Positions 24,945 to 34,155 of a stretch of 64,000 bases of DNA are shown here, one piece after another. The stretch is from Siccibacter turicensis LMG 23730 (lineage in GTDB: Bacteria; Pseudomonadota; Gammaproteobacteria; Enterobacterales; Enterobacteriaceae). The position numbers and the translations under genes are program-made. Location: positions 1-64,000 of the forward strand of contig NZ_AWFZ01000048.1 of assembly GCF_000463155.2 (NCBI RefSeq), given 5' to 3'. Numbering within the stretch: position 1 is the first letter of the stretch; each line of letters begins with the position of its first letter. The notes under the pieces were generated by a model, which saw only the letters and a program-made list of their open reading frames with translations, was not told the origin of the DNA and did no database searches.

Positions 24945-25948
24945 TCTTCAGCCGGCCCGCTTACCGAGTGCCGACGCACCAGCGTCGGGCTGAACAGGTG
25001 GGTCACCTCCGGCGCGGGCCGGTTCTCTGCCAGCGACATCGCCAGCTCCGCCGCCTGGGTCGCCATCGTCACGATAGGGTAGCGCACCGTGGTAAGCCGT
25101 GGGCGCACGTAGCGGGAGATAAGCACATCATCAAAGCCGATAATCGAGATGTCGTTCGGCACGTCGATACCGTTGTCGTTCAATACCCCTAACGCGCCCG
25201 CCGCCATCGAATCGTTATAGCTGGCGACGGCGGTGAAGTGGCGCCCGCGGCCCAGCAGTTCGGTCATGGCGTGCTCTCCACCGCTCTCGTCCGGTTCACC
25301 GTAGCTCACCAGCCGGTCGTTGCAGGGCAGGCCGTGCTCTTTGAGCGCGTCGTAATAGCCGCGCAGCCGGTCGTCGGCATCGGAAATCGGGTGGTTAGAA
25401 CAGAGGTAACCGATGCGGGTGTGACCCTGGGAGATTAAATGCCGGGTCGCAAGCCAGGCGCCGTAGCGATCGTCCAGCGCCACGCAGCGCTTCTCATAAC
25501 CCGCTACGATGCGGTTGATCAGCACCATGCCGGGGATCTGCTTCATCAAACCGATCAGCTCGTCGTCCGAGAGCATTTTGGCGTGCACCACCAGCGCGGC
25601 GCAGCGGTGGCGGATCAGCTGCTCAATGGCCTGGCGCTCTTTTTGCTCGTTGTGGTAACCGTTGCCGATAAGCAGGAAGTTACCGGTGCGATAGGCAACC
25701 TGCTCCACGGCTTTCACCATCGCCCCAAAAAACGGGTCGGAGACATCACCGACCACAATACCGACCGTCTCGGTGTTCTGCTGCGCCAGCGCGCGGGCGT
25801 TAGCGTTGGGATGGTAGTTGAGCTGCTCCATGGCGCTCTGCACCGCCTGGCGTGAAGCGTCGCTGGCTTTTGGAGAGTCGTTGATAACGCGGGATACCGT
25901 GGCGACCGACACGCCTGCGAGTCGGGCTACATCCTTTATTGTCGCCAT
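24941..25948 (-). CDS. galR: Galactose operon repressor GalR
   Basis: A 335-residue LacI-family repressor, nearly collinear with E. coli GalR from MATIKDVARLAGVSVATVSRVIN to SPTLVRRHSVS. The HTH is at 3-25, with a hinge near 45-60 and the galactose-binding core after 60. It represses galETKM and mgl-type genes by looping and is relieved by galactose. The C-terminus is about 8 residues shorter than in E. coli, ending close to the convergent GNAT gene. An operator-like palindrome lies 16 bp upstream of its start. Confidence 0.95.
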   Translation of the reverse strand: MATIKDVARLAGVSVATVSRVINDSPKASDASRQAVQSAMEQLNYHPNANARALAQQNTETVGIVVGDVSDPFFGAMVKAVEQVAYRTGNFLLIGNGYHNEQKERQAIEQLIRHRCAALVVHAKMLSDDELIGLMKQIPGMVLINRIVAGYEKRCVALDDRYGAWLATRHLISQGHTRIGYLCSNHPISDADDRLRGYYDALKEHGLPCNDRLVSYGEPDESGGEHAMTELLGRGRHFTAVASYNDSMAAGALGVLNDNGIDVPNDISIIGFDDVLISRYVRPRLTTVRYPIVTMATQAAELAMSLAENRPAPEVTHLFSPTLVRRHSVSGPAED

Positions 25949-26261
25949 ATCACTCTTCCTGTTGGGTAAACGGTTACACTAAGAATAGTGTTGCGGAAAA
26001 GCAGGGGTAGTTCAAGGGCAGCACGGTGGCGGGTGTCGCAAAGCGCGATGAAAATCACCGTGCAGATTCAGGCAATCCTGTAGCCGGTGAATGCGAATCG
26101 CCTCACGCTTAGCGCAAATTCTTAAGCGAAAGCGCATTTTTTCCTTAGTTTTCCGAGAACTTGTAACAGTTACTCATTATTTTCACACCTGGTTGCACTT
26201 AGGCGCATTCCTTTGCGTTTTTTGGGTGGCGAGGGGCAGGTGATCCAGACACAATCAAGAT
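25949..26261. other. galR upstream region and omr promoter region
   Basis: No ORF is supported. It contains the GalR operator-like site (25964-25979) and a short inverted pattern CTTAGCGC / GCGCAT near 26107-26135. About 60-110 bp before the sRNA is the AT-rich segment with TTGTAACAGTTACTC (from 26160), which fits where OmpR binds omrA in E. coli. Confidence 0.5.
25964..25979 (-). promoter_or_regulatory. GalR operator, likely autoregulatory
   Basis: GGGTAAACGGTTACAC resembles the GalR/GalS consensus GTGKAANCGNTTMCAC and lies 16 bp upstream of galR. Confidence 0.65.
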
Positions 26262-26344
26262 CCCAGAGGTATTGATTGGTGAGAATTCCTGTACTTCACG
26301 TACATTGCTTTGCACCAACCTGCGCGGATGCGCAGGTTTTTTTT
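26262..26344 (+). ncRNA. omrA: OmrA-type small regulatory RNA
   Basis: An 83-nt sRNA starting CCCAGAGGTATTGATTGGTG, the conserved 5' seed shared by OmrA and OmrB, and ending in CACCAACCTGCGCGGATGCGCAGG followed by eight T, the conserved terminator. Only the middle (26283-26312) is divergent. The location between galR and aas matches E. coli. Omr RNAs are induced by EnvZ/OmpR and, with Hfq, repress outer-membrane receptors, ompT, csgD, ompR and others. E. coli carries two adjacent genes; only one is present here, closer to OmrA (ACCAACC, ATTGGTG). Confidence 0.93.
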
Positions 26345-26436
26345 CGCCTTTTTTTAGGGTCGCCCCTCGCTTTTAACTCATATACACTGCCTGGATTTCG
26401 TCCCCATCTGACAGGGGAGCCACACAGGGAGTTGCT

Positions 26437-28596
26437 ATGCTGACAGGTCTTTTCCGTTCACTGTTCCGCGTACTGTTTCGCGTCGAGGTGCTGGGTGATG
26501 CCCAGGCGCTGCGCGAGCAGCGCGTCATCATCACGCCGAACCACGTTTCGTTTATTGATGGCGTCCTGCTGGCCCTGTTCCTGCCGGTGCGCCCGGTATT
26601 TGCGGTCTACACCTCGATAAGCCAGCAGTGGTACATGCGCTGGGTCAGGAGCTTCATTGATGTCGTCCCGCTCGATCCCACCCGACCGATGTCCATCAAG
26701 CATCTGGTGCGGCTGGTGAACCAGGGCCGCCCGGTCGTGATTTTCCCTGAGGGCCGCATCTCGGTGAGCGGCTCGCTGATGAAAATCTACGAAGGGGCCG
26801 GGTTTGTCGCCGCAAAAGCCGACGCCACGGTGGTGCCGGTGCGCATTGACGGCGCGGAGCTGACCTTCTTTAGCCGTCTCAAGGGGCTGGTTAAACGCCG
26901 CCTGTTCCCGAAAATCACGCTGCATATCCTGCCGCCGACCTCGCTGCCGATGCCGGATGCGCCGCGGGCGCGGGATCGCCGCAAGATTGCCGGCGAGATG
27001 CTGCACCAGATCATGATGGAAGCCCGAATGGCGGTGCGCCCGCGCGAAACCCTGTTCGAGGCGCTGCTCTCTGCCCAGTATCGCTACGGCGAGCGCAAGC
27101 CCTGCGTGCAGGACATCAGCTTCAAACCCGACAGCTACCGCGGGCTGCTGCTCAAAACGCTGTTTGTGGGGCGTATCCTCGAAAAGTACAGCCAGCAGGG
27201 TGAAACCATTGGTCTGATGCTGCCCAACGCCGCCATCACCCCGGCGGTGATTTTCGGGGCGGTTTCCCGCGCCCGCATTCCGGCGATGATGAACTACACC
27301 GCAGGCGTTAAAGGCATGACCAGCGCCATTACCGCCGCGCAAATCAAAACCGTGTTCACCTCGCGTCAGTTCCTCGATAAAGGCAAGCTCTGGCCGCTGG
27401 TGGAGCAGATTGACCAGGTGCGCTGGGTGTTTCTGGAGGATCTGAAGTCCGAGGTGACGCTGAAGGATAAGCTGTGGATTTTCAGCCACCTGCTGATGCC
27501 GCATCTGGCGCAGGTTGAGCAGCAACCGGAAGATGCGGCTATCGTGCTGTTTACCTCTGGCTCCGAAGGCAACCCGAAGGGCGTGGTGCACAGCCACAAA
27601 AGCCTGCTGGCGAACGTGGAGCAGATACGCACCATCGCGGATTTCACCGCCAACGACCGGTTTATGTCGGCCCTGCCGCTGTTCCACTCCTTTGGCCTGA
27701 CCGTGGGCCTGTTCACGCCGCTGTTCACCGGGGCGGAAGTGTTCCTCTACCCAAGCCCGCTGCATTACCGCATCGTGCCGGAACTGGTGTACGACCGGAA
27801 CTGCACCGTGCTGTTCGGGACCTCCACCTTCCTCGGCCACTACGCCCGCTTCGCCCATCCGTATGACTTCTACCGCTTGCGCTATGTGGTTGCCGGGGCC
27901 GAGAAGCTTCAGGAGAGCACGCGCACGCTATGGCAGGACAAGTTTGGTCTGCGCATCCTCGAGGGCTACGGCGTGACCGAATGCGCGCCGGTAGTGTCGA
28001 TTAACGTGCCGATGGCCGCTAAACCGCACACCGTGGGCCGCATTCTTCCGGCGATGGACGCGCGCCTGCTGGCCGTGCCGGGCATTGAGCAGGGCGGTCG
28101 CCTCCAGTTGAAAGGGCCGAACATTATGAAAGGCTACCTGCGGGTGGAAAATCCCGGCGTGCTGGAAGCGCCCGCCGCGGAAAACGCCCAGGGCGTGTCG
28201 GAAGCGGGCTGGTATGACACCGGCGATATCGTGACCATTGACGACCAGGGCTTTGTTGCCATTCAGGGGCGCGCGAAGCGCTTTGCCAAAATCGCCGGCG
28301 AAATGGTGTCGCTGGAGATGGTGGAGCAGCTGGCGCTGGCGGTGTCACCCGATAAGCTTCATGCCACGGTCATCAAAAGCGACGAGGCTAAAGGAGAGGC
28401 GCTGGTGCTTTACACCACCGATCCTGACCTGAAGCGCGACGTGCTCCAGCGTCAGGCCCGCAGCAGCGGCGTACCAGAGCTGGCCGTGCCGCGCGATATC
28501 CGCTATATCAAACAGCTGCCGCTGTTGGGCAGCGGTAAACCGGATTTCGTCACCCTTAAAACCATGGTTAAACAGGCAGATTCCACTCATGAATAA
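26437..28596 (+). CDS. aas: Acyltransferase / acyl-ACP synthetase Aas
   Basis: A 719-residue bifunctional inner-membrane enzyme that reacylates 2-acyl-lysophospholipids, the same length as in E. coli. The N-terminal acyltransferase has the HX4D motif NHVSFID (His36, Asp41) and FPEGRIS (about 103). The AMP-binding domain has [12 protein letters not shown] (about 371-382) and YDTGDIV (about 593). It overlaps lplT by 8 nt; the two work together, LplT flipping lysophospholipids inward for Aas to repair. Confidence 0.96.
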   Translation: MLTGLFRSLFRVLFRVEVLGDAQALREQRVIITPNHVSFIDGVLLALFLPVRPVFAVYTSISQQWYMRWVRSFIDVVPLDPTRPMSIKHLVRLVNQGRPVVIFPEGRISVSGSLMKIYEGAGFVAAKADATVVPVRIDGAELTFFSRLKGLVKRRLFPKITLHILPPTSLPMPDAPRARDRRKIAGEMLHQIMMEARMAVRPRETLFEALLSAQYRYGERKPCVQDISFKPDSYRGLLLKTLFVGRILEKYSQQGETIGLMLPNAAITPAVIFGAVSRARIPAMMNYTAGVKGMTSAITAAQIKTVFTSRQFLDKGKLWPLVEQIDQVRWVFLEDLKSEVTLKDKLWIFSHLLMPHLAQVEQQPEDAAIVLFTSGSEGNPKGVVHSHKSLLANVEQIRTIADFTANDRFMSALPLFHSFGLTVGLFTPLFTGAEVFLYPSPLHYRIVPELVYDRNCTVLFGTSTFLGHYARFAHPYDFYRLRYVVAGAEKLQESTRTLWQDKFGLRILEGYGVTECAPVVSINVPMAAKPHTVGRILPAMDARLLAVPGIEQGGRLQLKGPNIMKGYLRVENPGVLEAPAAENAQGVSEAGWYDTGDIVTIDDQGFVAIQGRAKRFAKIAGEMVSLEMVEQLALAVSPDKLHATVIKSDEAKGEALVLYTTDPDLKRDVLQRQARSSGVPELAVPRDIRYIKQLPLLGSGKPDFVTLKTMVKQADSTHE

Positions 28597-29779
28597 CGCC
28601 GTACACGGCTCGTCCATCTGGTCCCGGGGCATGATTGCGGTTATCGCCGCCCAGTTTTTATCCGCCTTTGGTGATAACGCGCTGCTGTTTGTCACCCTCG
28701 CGGTGCTGAAAGCGCAGTTTTATCCTGACTGGAGCCAGCCGGTGCTGCAGATGGTGTTTGTCGGCGCCTATATTCTGTTTGCCCCGTTCGTGGGGCAGAT
28801 TGCCGACAGCTTCGCCAAAGGGCGAGTGATGATGTTTGCCAACAGCCTCAAGCTGCTGGGCGCGGCGTCAATCTGCATCGGAGTGAATCCCTTCATCGGC
28901 TATACCCTGGTGGGCATTGGCGCGGCGGCTTACTCCCCGGCGAAGTACGGTATTCTTGGCGAACTGACCTCCGGCGATAAGCTGGTGAAGGCCAACGGCC
29001 TGATGGAGTCCTCCACCATTGCGGCGATCCTGCTGGGTTCGGTGGCGGGCGGCATTCTGGCGGATCTTAACCTGCTGCTGGCGCTGGGGCTGTGCGCCGT
29101 GATGTATGCGGCGGCGGTGGTCGCCAACCTGTTTATTCCGACGCTGGTCGCGGCACGTCCCGGTCAGTCCTGGCGGTTCGGTCCGATGACGCGCAGCTTC
29201 TTTTGCGCCAGCCTGACCCTGTGGCGCAACGATGAAACCCGCTTCTCGCTGATGGGCACCAGCCTGTTCTGGGGTGCAGGCGTTACGCTGCGCTTCCTGC
29301 TGGTGCTGTGGGTGCCCCATGCGTTGGGCATTACCGATAACGCCACGCCGACCTACCTGAACGCGATGGTCGCTATCGGTATCGTCATCGGTGCCGGTGC
29401 CGCGGCGAAGCTGGTCACGCTGGAGAACGTGGCGCGCTGCATGCCTGCCGGCGTGCTGATTGGTGTGGCCGTCGCAATCTTCGCGGTGCAGCAGGCGCTG
29501 CTCCCGGCCTACGCGCTGCTTATCCTGATTGGCGTGCTGGGCGGCTTCTTTGTGGTGCCGCTCAACGCCCTGCTGCAGGAGCGCGGCAAGCATACCGTGG
29601 GCGCCGGTAATGCCATCGCGGTGCAAAATCTCGGTGAAAACACCGCCATGCTGCTGATGCTGGGCCTCTACTCGCTGGCGGTAAAAGCGGGGGCGCCGGT
29701 GGTCGGTATCGGTGTCGGCTTCGGCGTGCTGTTTGCGCTGGCGATCGGCGGGCTGTGGTTGTGGCGCGGCAAGCAGTAA
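28589..29779 (+). CDS. lplT: Lysophospholipid transporter LplT
   Basis: A 396-residue MFS-type flippase of the inner membrane with about twelve membrane segments, moving lyso-PE and similar lipids to the inner leaflet. Segment [13 protein letters not shown] (about 22-34) and [12 protein letters not shown] (about 115) are typical. Translation is probably coupled to aas through the 8-nt overlap. A shared terminator follows. Confidence 0.95.
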   Translation: MNNAVHGSSIWSRGMIAVIAAQFLSAFGDNALLFVTLAVLKAQFYPDWSQPVLQMVFVGAYILFAPFVGQIADSFAKGRVMMFANSLKLLGAASICIGVNPFIGYTLVGIGAAAYSPAKYGILGELTSGDKLVKANGLMESSTIAAILLGSVAGGILADLNLLLALGLCAVMYAAAVVANLFIPTLVAARPGQSWRFGPMTRSFFCASLTLWRNDETRFSLMGTSLFWGAGVTLRFLLVLWVPHALGITDNATPTYLNAMVAIGIVIGAGAAAKLVTLENVARCMPAGVLIGVAVAIFAVQQALLPAYALLILIGVLGGFFVVPLNALLQERGKHTVGAGNAIAVQNLGENTAMLLMLGLYSLAVKAGAPVVGIGVGFGVLFALAIGGLWLWRGKQ

Positions 29780-29811
29780 TAAAAAAGACCCGCCTGAGCG
29801 GGTCTTTTTTT
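29780..29811. terminator. Bidirectional terminator between lplT and tas
   Basis: GACCCGC / GCGGGTC stem with a CTGA loop, flanked by six A and seven T, between convergent genes. Confidence 0.92.
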
Positions 29812-29833
29812 GGTCACCGTTGAGCAATGTAGC

Positions 29834-30874
29834 TCAGGGGGCCGGGTAGGTATAAACCTGATGCACCGCTTCCAGCTCTGCCAGCACCTCGCCGCTGAGC
29901 GTCACGTTCAGGCTCTCCACGTTGGTTTTCAGCTGTTCAAGCGTGGTGGCACCGAGCAGCGTGCTGGCCACAAACGCCTGCTGGCGTACAAACGCGAGCG
30001 CCATCTGGGCCGGGTCCAGCCCGTGACGTTTCGCGATGTCCACGTAGGCCGCCACCGCTTTCTGCGTCTGTTCACCGCTGTAGCGCGTAAAACGACTGAA
30101 AAGCGTATTGCGCGCACCGGCCGGCTTCGCCCCGTTCAGGTACTTCCCGGTTAACACACCAAACGCCAGGCAGGAGTAGGCCAGCAGTTCAACGCCTTCG
30201 TACTGGCTCACCTCGGCAAGGCCCACTTCAAAGCTGCGGTTCACCAGGCTGTACGGATTCTGGATGGTGACGATGCGCGGTAGATCGTGCTTCTCCGCCA
30301 GGTGCAGATAACGCATCACGCCAAACGGGGTTTCGTTCGAGACGCCGATATAGCGGATCTTCCCGGCGCGCTGGCACTCGGCCAGGGCTTCGAGGGTTTC
30401 CAGCAGCGTGACCGGCGGCGCGGCGTCGGTCCAGGTATAGCCCAGCTTGCCGAAGCAGTTGGTCGGGCGCTGCGGCCAGTGAACCTGATAGAGATCGAGG
30501 TAGTCGGTTTGCAGACGCTTCAGGCTGGCGTCCAGCGCCTCGCGGATGTTCTTGCGATCGAGCGCCTGGTTGGGGCGAATCGCGTTGTCGTTATTGCGGG
30601 AAGGGCCGCTTACCTTGGAGGCGATAATTAATTTTTCACGGTTGCCGCGTTGGGCCAGCCAGTTGCCGACATAGGTTTCGGTCAGCCCCTGCGTTTCAGG
30701 GCGCGGCGGCACAGGGTACATCTCAGCTACGTCGATCAGGTTAATGCCCTGACTGACGGCGTAATCAAGCTGCGCATGGGCATCGGCTTCGCTGTTCTGT
30801 TCACCAAACGTCATTGTGCCCAGCCCGAGCTGACTTATTTCAAGTGAACTGTGGGGGATACGGTGATAGTGCAT
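29834..30874 (-). CDS. tas: Aldo-keto reductase Tas
   Basis: A 346-residue AKR family protein, the same length as E. coli Tas. Catalytic tetrad candidates are Asp in NLIDVAEMYP, Tyr of the same motif, Lys in IIASKVSG and His in YQVHWP. The Tas signature PPRPETQGLTE (about 55-65) is present. E. coli Tas was found as a multicopy suppressor of a tyrosine starvation phenotype; its natural substrate is uncertain. Confidence 0.95.
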   Translation of the reverse strand: MHYHRIPHSSLEISQLGLGTMTFGEQNSEADAHAQLDYAVSQGINLIDVAEMYPVPPRPETQGLTETYVGNWLAQRGNREKLIIASKVSGPSRNNDNAIRPNQALDRKNIREALDASLKRLQTDYLDLYQVHWPQRPTNCFGKLGYTWTDAAPPVTLLETLEALAECQRAGKIRYIGVSNETPFGVMRYLHLAEKHDLPRIVTIQNPYSLVNRSFEVGLAEVSQYEGVELLAYSCLAFGVLTGKYLNGAKPAGARNTLFSRFTRYSGEQTQKAVAAYVDIAKRHGLDPAQMALAFVRQQAFVASTLLGATTLEQLKTNVESLNVTLSGEVLAELEAVHQVYTYPAP

Positions 30875-31007
30875 AGCCAGCTTCCTGTTATCGGTCTGTC
30901 AGCGTCAGGATCTCCTGACGACATGCGTCATCCTCGGTTCACGCTACGCATGACGAGGGGATATAAACATGGCAGAGGGGGCGGTAAAGGGGAAGAGGGC
31001 AGGGCAA

Positions 31008-31040
31008 TAAAAGTCAAAAGGCCAGCGGCGGGCTGACCTT
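31008..31040 (-). terminator. Probable terminator of ygdR
   Basis: On the minus strand AAGGTCAGC pairs with GCTGGCCTT (one G-T pair), followed by the T-rich TTTGACTTTTATT. Confidence 0.55.
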
Positions 31041-31046
31041 ACGCTG

Positions 31047-31265
31047 TCATCGTTCGATAATCTGCGACACGTCGTCGCGGTTAATCTGCATCTCATTACC
31101 CTGCGGATCGCGGTAGCTCACAAGGCCTGTGTCGTCATCGACCTGCGGTTTGCCTTCGGTCAGGATCATACGGCCATCTTTGGTTGCCATCACATAGTCA
31201 CTGCTACAGCCGGAAACAGCAAATGCCAAACCGACAGCGGAAATTGCTACAGCCCATTTTTTCAT
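31047..31265 (-). CDS. ygdR: Small lipoprotein YgdR (YgdI/YgdR family)
   Basis: A 72-residue lipoprotein. The signal peptide ends in a lipobox at AVSGC (Cys20), after which Ser at position +2 suggests outer-membrane sorting. The mature DUF903 domain [24 protein letters not shown] is the family hallmark. A paralogue, ygdI, is at 59248-59475. Function is unknown. Confidence 0.93.
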   Translation of the reverse strand: MKKWAVAISAVGLAFAVSGCSSDYVMATKDGRMILTEGKPQVDDDTGLVSYRDPQGNEMQINRDDVSQIIER

Positions 31266-31353
31266 CGTTATACGCCTCTTATGGTTCGGATAAATAATTA
31301 TAGAGTGTAGTAATAACTGTTAAGTATGGGTGAGGTAAAGGAGGGAAATCTTA

Positions 31354-31375
31354 AAAAAAGTCGGGCTTTGCCCGT
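31354..31375 (-). terminator. Terminator downstream of mutH-ygdQ
   Basis: On the minus strand CGGGC-AAA-GCCCG is followed within two bases by seven T. A second GC-rich inverted pattern (31398-31423) lies between it and ygdQ. Confidence 0.7.
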
Positions 31376-31442
31376 GAAAGCCGCGAAAGGGGCGATTTTC
31401 CCCTCCCCGAAGCGGGGAAGGGAAGGTGCATTGCAGCAGGAA

Positions 31443-32153
31443 TCAGAGCGGATTTTTCTTACTGCGCAGCAGGTTAAGGGTTTCTACTGCGATGGAGAAG
31501 AACATCGCGAAATAGATGTAGCCCTTAGGCACATGCACGTCGAAGCTCTCAAGCATCAGGGTGAAGCCAACCAGGATGAGGAACGACAGCGCCAGCATTT
31601 TAACCGACGGATGGCGTTCAACAAATTCACCGATTGGTCGGGCGGCGAACATCATCACCCCAACGGCAATTACCACGGCGGCCATCATAATAAACAGGTG
31701 ATCGGACAGGCCGACAGCGGTAATCACCGAGTCCAGACTAAAGATGATATCAAGCAGCATGATCTGGAAGATGGCGCCGAAAAAGGAGTGAACGTTGGTT
31801 TTCAGCCCCTCTTCTTCGCCCTCGATCGTTTCATGGATCTCTTTACAGGCTTTCCAGATCAGGAACAGCCCCCCGAGCAACAGAATGAGATCGCGAGCGG
31901 AGATCGCCTGGCCCAGTACGGTAAACAGCGGATTGGTCAGACGGATCACCCAGGCAATAGACGCCAGCAGCGACAGGCGCATGATCATCGCCCCTGCCAG
32001 ACCCAGCCTGCGGGCCTTCGCCTGTTGGTGCCTGGGCAGCTTCGCCACGACCAGAGAAAGGAAAATAATATTATCGATCCCAAGCACGATCTCGAGCAGC
32101 GTCAGCGTGCCGAGCGCGAGCCATGCGTTGGGATCCGTTATCCATGCAAACAT
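31443..32153 (-). CDS. ygdQ: TerC-family membrane protein YgdQ
   Basis: A 236-residue integral membrane protein of the TerC/Alx family with about seven helices. Acidic residues in LEIVLGIDNIIFLSL (about 22-36) and LLDIIFSLDSVITAVG (about 125-140) are the conserved metal-related motifs of the family. The start is the ATG giving MFAWITDPNAW, preceded by AGGA; 11 upstream codons are open but unsupported. A role in metal export is plausible from TerC relatives, not shown. It follows mutH by 89 bp. Confidence 0.92.
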   Translation of the reverse strand: MFAWITDPNAWLALGTLTLLEIVLGIDNIIFLSLVVAKLPRHQQAKARRLGLAGAMIMRLSLLASIAWVIRLTNPLFTVLGQAISARDLILLLGGLFLIWKACKEIHETIEGEEEGLKTNVHSFFGAIFQIMLLDIIFSLDSVITAVGLSDHLFIMMAAVVIAVGVMMFAARPIGEFVERHPSVKMLALSFLILVGFTLMLESFDVHVPKGYIYFAMFFSIAVETLNLLRSKKNPL

Positions 32154-32242
32154 CAAAATAAGTCCTGCCAGAAAAGAAAACGACAATTATATGCCGTGGG
32201 CGCGGGTGCATACAAAACTTATTGCGCCCGTCGGGGCGGGGT

Positions 32243-32929
32243 TCAGGTGATGAAGTGGCGCGCCAGCAGGGCGGCGGTGAAGTTCTTTTTAAGGTAAAAA
32301 CCACGCGGCAGCGTAAGGATCGGCTGACCCTGGGCGCCAACTGCCTCGGTGAGCGCTTTGCTGTTGGCCGCCTTTGGCCGCAGCTGCAGCACCTCCCCGT
32401 GCCGTGCGGTAATGCGCTCCACCTGACCCAGCACAATCAGATCCATCAGCTCCTCCCAGTCGCGGCGCAGCTGTTCGTCCTCGTGCGGATCCGGGCTCCA
32501 CAGCAGCGGACTGCCCACGCGCCGCTCCGCAAGGGGAATGGCTCGCTCGCCCTCCACCGGCACCCACAGCACGCGCTGGAGCTTGTGCCGCACGTGGCTG
32601 GTTTCCCAGATGACCCCGGTATTCCCGGTCAGCGGCGCCACGCACACAAACGTGGTCTCCAGCGGCCGCCCGAGGCTGTCGATGGGAATGGTTTTGAGTT
32701 CAATGCCCAGCGCGGCGAAGTCCTGCTCGGGTTTGCTGCCTGCGCTGGCACCCAGCCAGCGTTCGAGCAGCATCCCGATCCAGCCCTTATCCCGTTTAAG
32801 ATCGGCAGGCGGCGTCAGACCCGCCAGAAGCGCCAGTTCACCCAGCGTCAGGCCGGCCAGACGCCGGGCCTGCAGCAGAAGTTCCGCTTCGTTTTCAGGG
32901 GGATGTTGCAGAGGCTGGAAGGTGTGCAT
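32243..32929 (-). CDS. mutH: DNA mismatch repair endonuclease MutH
   Basis: A 228-residue endonuclease that nicks the unmethylated strand at hemimethylated GATC when activated by MutS-MutL. Catalytic residues Asp70, Glu77 and Lys79 ([13 protein letters not shown]) sit at exactly the E. coli positions. The N-terminal 15 residues differ most from E. coli. It has ygdQ downstream, as in E. coli. Confidence 0.96.
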   Translation of the reverse strand: MHTFQPLQHPPENEAELLLQARRLAGLTLGELALLAGLTPPADLKRDKGWIGMLLERWLGASAGSKPEQDFAALGIELKTIPIDSLGRPLETTFVCVAPLTGNTGVIWETSHVRHKLQRVLWVPVEGERAIPLAERRVGSPLLWSPDPHEDEQLRRDWEELMDLIVLGQVERITARHGEVLQLRPKAANSKALTEAVGAQGQPILTLPRGFYLKKNFTAALLARHFIT

Positions 32930-33117
32930 AGCGTTTCTGACCTGTGGCGAAAAAATGAACAGCGTTAGAGTGACATGTGGAAAACATCATTACCTGCGGT
33001 AAATCCTATGGCAATCTCATGATTTAACGCACTTTTTTTTAGTATAATTTTACTCGCAGCGTACACAAGCGGGGGTTTTCCAAAACTGGTCACTGACAAT
33101 GAACAGGATCTTACACC

Positions 33118-33321
33118 ATGTTATCCACAGAAAAATGGGATAACTGGGAAAACTTGCCACTACTGGTTCGATCCACAGCCTTGACGGCGGGTGAAAATGC
33201 AAATTTTACCCAATTGATGGCCAGGAAAGTGGCATTCTCTGTGGATAAATACGCCGCTGGTCGATCTTTCATCATCACCCGGATCCGCAGTGTGACGATC
33301 GTCACGTTTATGGCTGCTTAA
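33118..33321 (+). CDS. ygdT: YgdT-like small ORF
   Basis: A 67-codon ORF starting MLSTEKWDNWE and containing FSVDKYAAG. The annotated E. coli YgdT (about 48 residues, same location) as remembered starts MLSTESWDN and has HSVDKYGIG, so both ends of the homologous part match while the middle varies. Those two ends are exactly where the TTATCCACAGA and TCTGTGGATAA boxes fall, so conservation may reflect DNA sites rather than protein. No good ribosome binding site is visible. Coding status is doubtful. Confidence 0.4.
   Translation: MLSTEKWDNWENLPLLVRSTALTAGENANFTQLMARKVAFSVDKYAAGRSFIITRIRSVTIVTFMAA
33121..33248. promoter_or_regulatory. Inverted pair of perfect DnaA boxes
   Basis: TTATCCACAGA at 33121-33131 and its exact inverse TCTGTGGATAA at 33238-33248, about 117 bp apart, each containing the consensus TTATCCACA. 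They flank the ygdT-like ORF. DnaA binding is an inference from sequence. Confidence 0.6.
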
Positions 33322-33571
33322 GGCCGTTTATATCGATTAACCTAATGAATTAAGGTAAGAATAATTTTTGGCGGCAAACAGGATTACCAGGAGCTTTCTT
33401 ACTTGTCCTCCGGTAATCATCCACTTCTTCACAGTGATATCCACAGAAAAAGTGAATAAAACCGGATGCGGTTCCCGGTGTCTGTTCATAACTCTGTTGT
33501 TTTTTGTGAGTTATTTAAATGTTATTCGGATAACGGGGCTGTAAGAGAGTGGTTTACCGTCACAAAGGAGT

Positions 33572-33604
33572 ATGAAACAATCATTAATATCCAGGTTTAT
33601 TTGA
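33572..33604 (+). other. Possible 10-codon leader ORF before rppH
   Basis: ATG AAA CAA ... ATT TGA encodes MKQSLISRFI and ends 9 bp before the rppH GTG. AAAGGAG precedes it, but only one base separates it from the ATG, so initiation would be poor. AGGAG might instead be relevant to a start not recognised. Coding is unproven. Confidence 0.25.
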
Positions 33605-33613
33605 GGTAGTCCC

Positions 33614-34144
33614 GTGATCGACGATGATGGCTACCGCCCGAATGTTGGTATCGTAATCTGTAATCGTCAGGGACAGGTGATGTGGGCCAGACGTTTTGGT
33701 CAGCACTCCTGGCAGTTCCCGCAGGGGGGAATCAACCCCGGTGAGTCGGCAGAGCAGGCAATGTATCGGGAGCTTTTCGAAGAAGTCGGTTTGCAGAGAA
33801 AAGATGTCCGCATACTGGCTTCCACCCGAAACTGGTTACGTTACAAATTACCAAAACGTTTGGTGCGTTGGGACACAAAGCCGGTATGTATCGGCCAGAA
33901 GCAAAAATGGTTTCTTCTGCAGTTAATGAGTAACGATGCGGATATCAACATGCAGGCCAGCAGCACGCCGGAGTTCGACGGCTGGCGCTGGGTCAGTTAC
34001 TGGTATCCGGTGCGTCAGGTTGTATCGTTCAAACGCGATGTATATCGTCGGGTGATGAAAGAGTTCGCCAGTGTAGTGATGGCTTTGCAGGAGACGGCAC
34101 CGCAACGCAGTGCGCCTCCTGCTTATCGACGGAAAAGAGGTTAA
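33614..34144 (+). CDS. rppH: RNA pyrophosphohydrolase RppH
   Basis: A 176-residue Nudix hydrolase that removes pyrophosphate from 5'-triphosphorylated mRNA, making it a better substrate for RNase E. The Nudix box [22 protein letters not shown] lies at about 38-59. Start is GTG after GAGGT, as in E. coli. A C-terminal basic tail (YRRKRG) is conserved. ptsP starts 11 bp later. Confidence 0.96.
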   Translation: MIDDDGYRPNVGIVICNRQGQVMWARRFGQHSWQFPQGGINPGESAEQAMYRELFEEVGLQRKDVRILASTRNWLRYKLPKRLVRWDTKPVCIGQKQKWFLLQLMSNDADINMQASSTPEFDGWRWVSYWYPVRQVVSFKRDVYRRVMKEFASVVMALQETAPQRSAPPAYRRKRG

Positions 34145-34155
34145 GCCGCGTAATC

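Larger units (their letters stand above)
32930..33613. other. Intergenic region mutH-rppH with DnaA-box-like sites
   Basis: This 684-bp interval holds the ygdT-like ORF and a possible mini-ORF, listed separately. DnaA-box sequences TTATCCACA occur at 33121-33129 (plus) and 33240-33248 (minus), with an 8-of-9 match ATATCCACA at 33437-33445 and a 7-of-9 match at 33169-33177. AT-rich DNA from 33320 to 33540 should include the rppH promoter. Confidence 0.6.

Noticed and set aside
31398-31423. GC-rich inverted pattern between ygdR and ygdQ as a REP element
   Set aside because: It does not match the REP or ERIC consensus; it is a single copy in this window.
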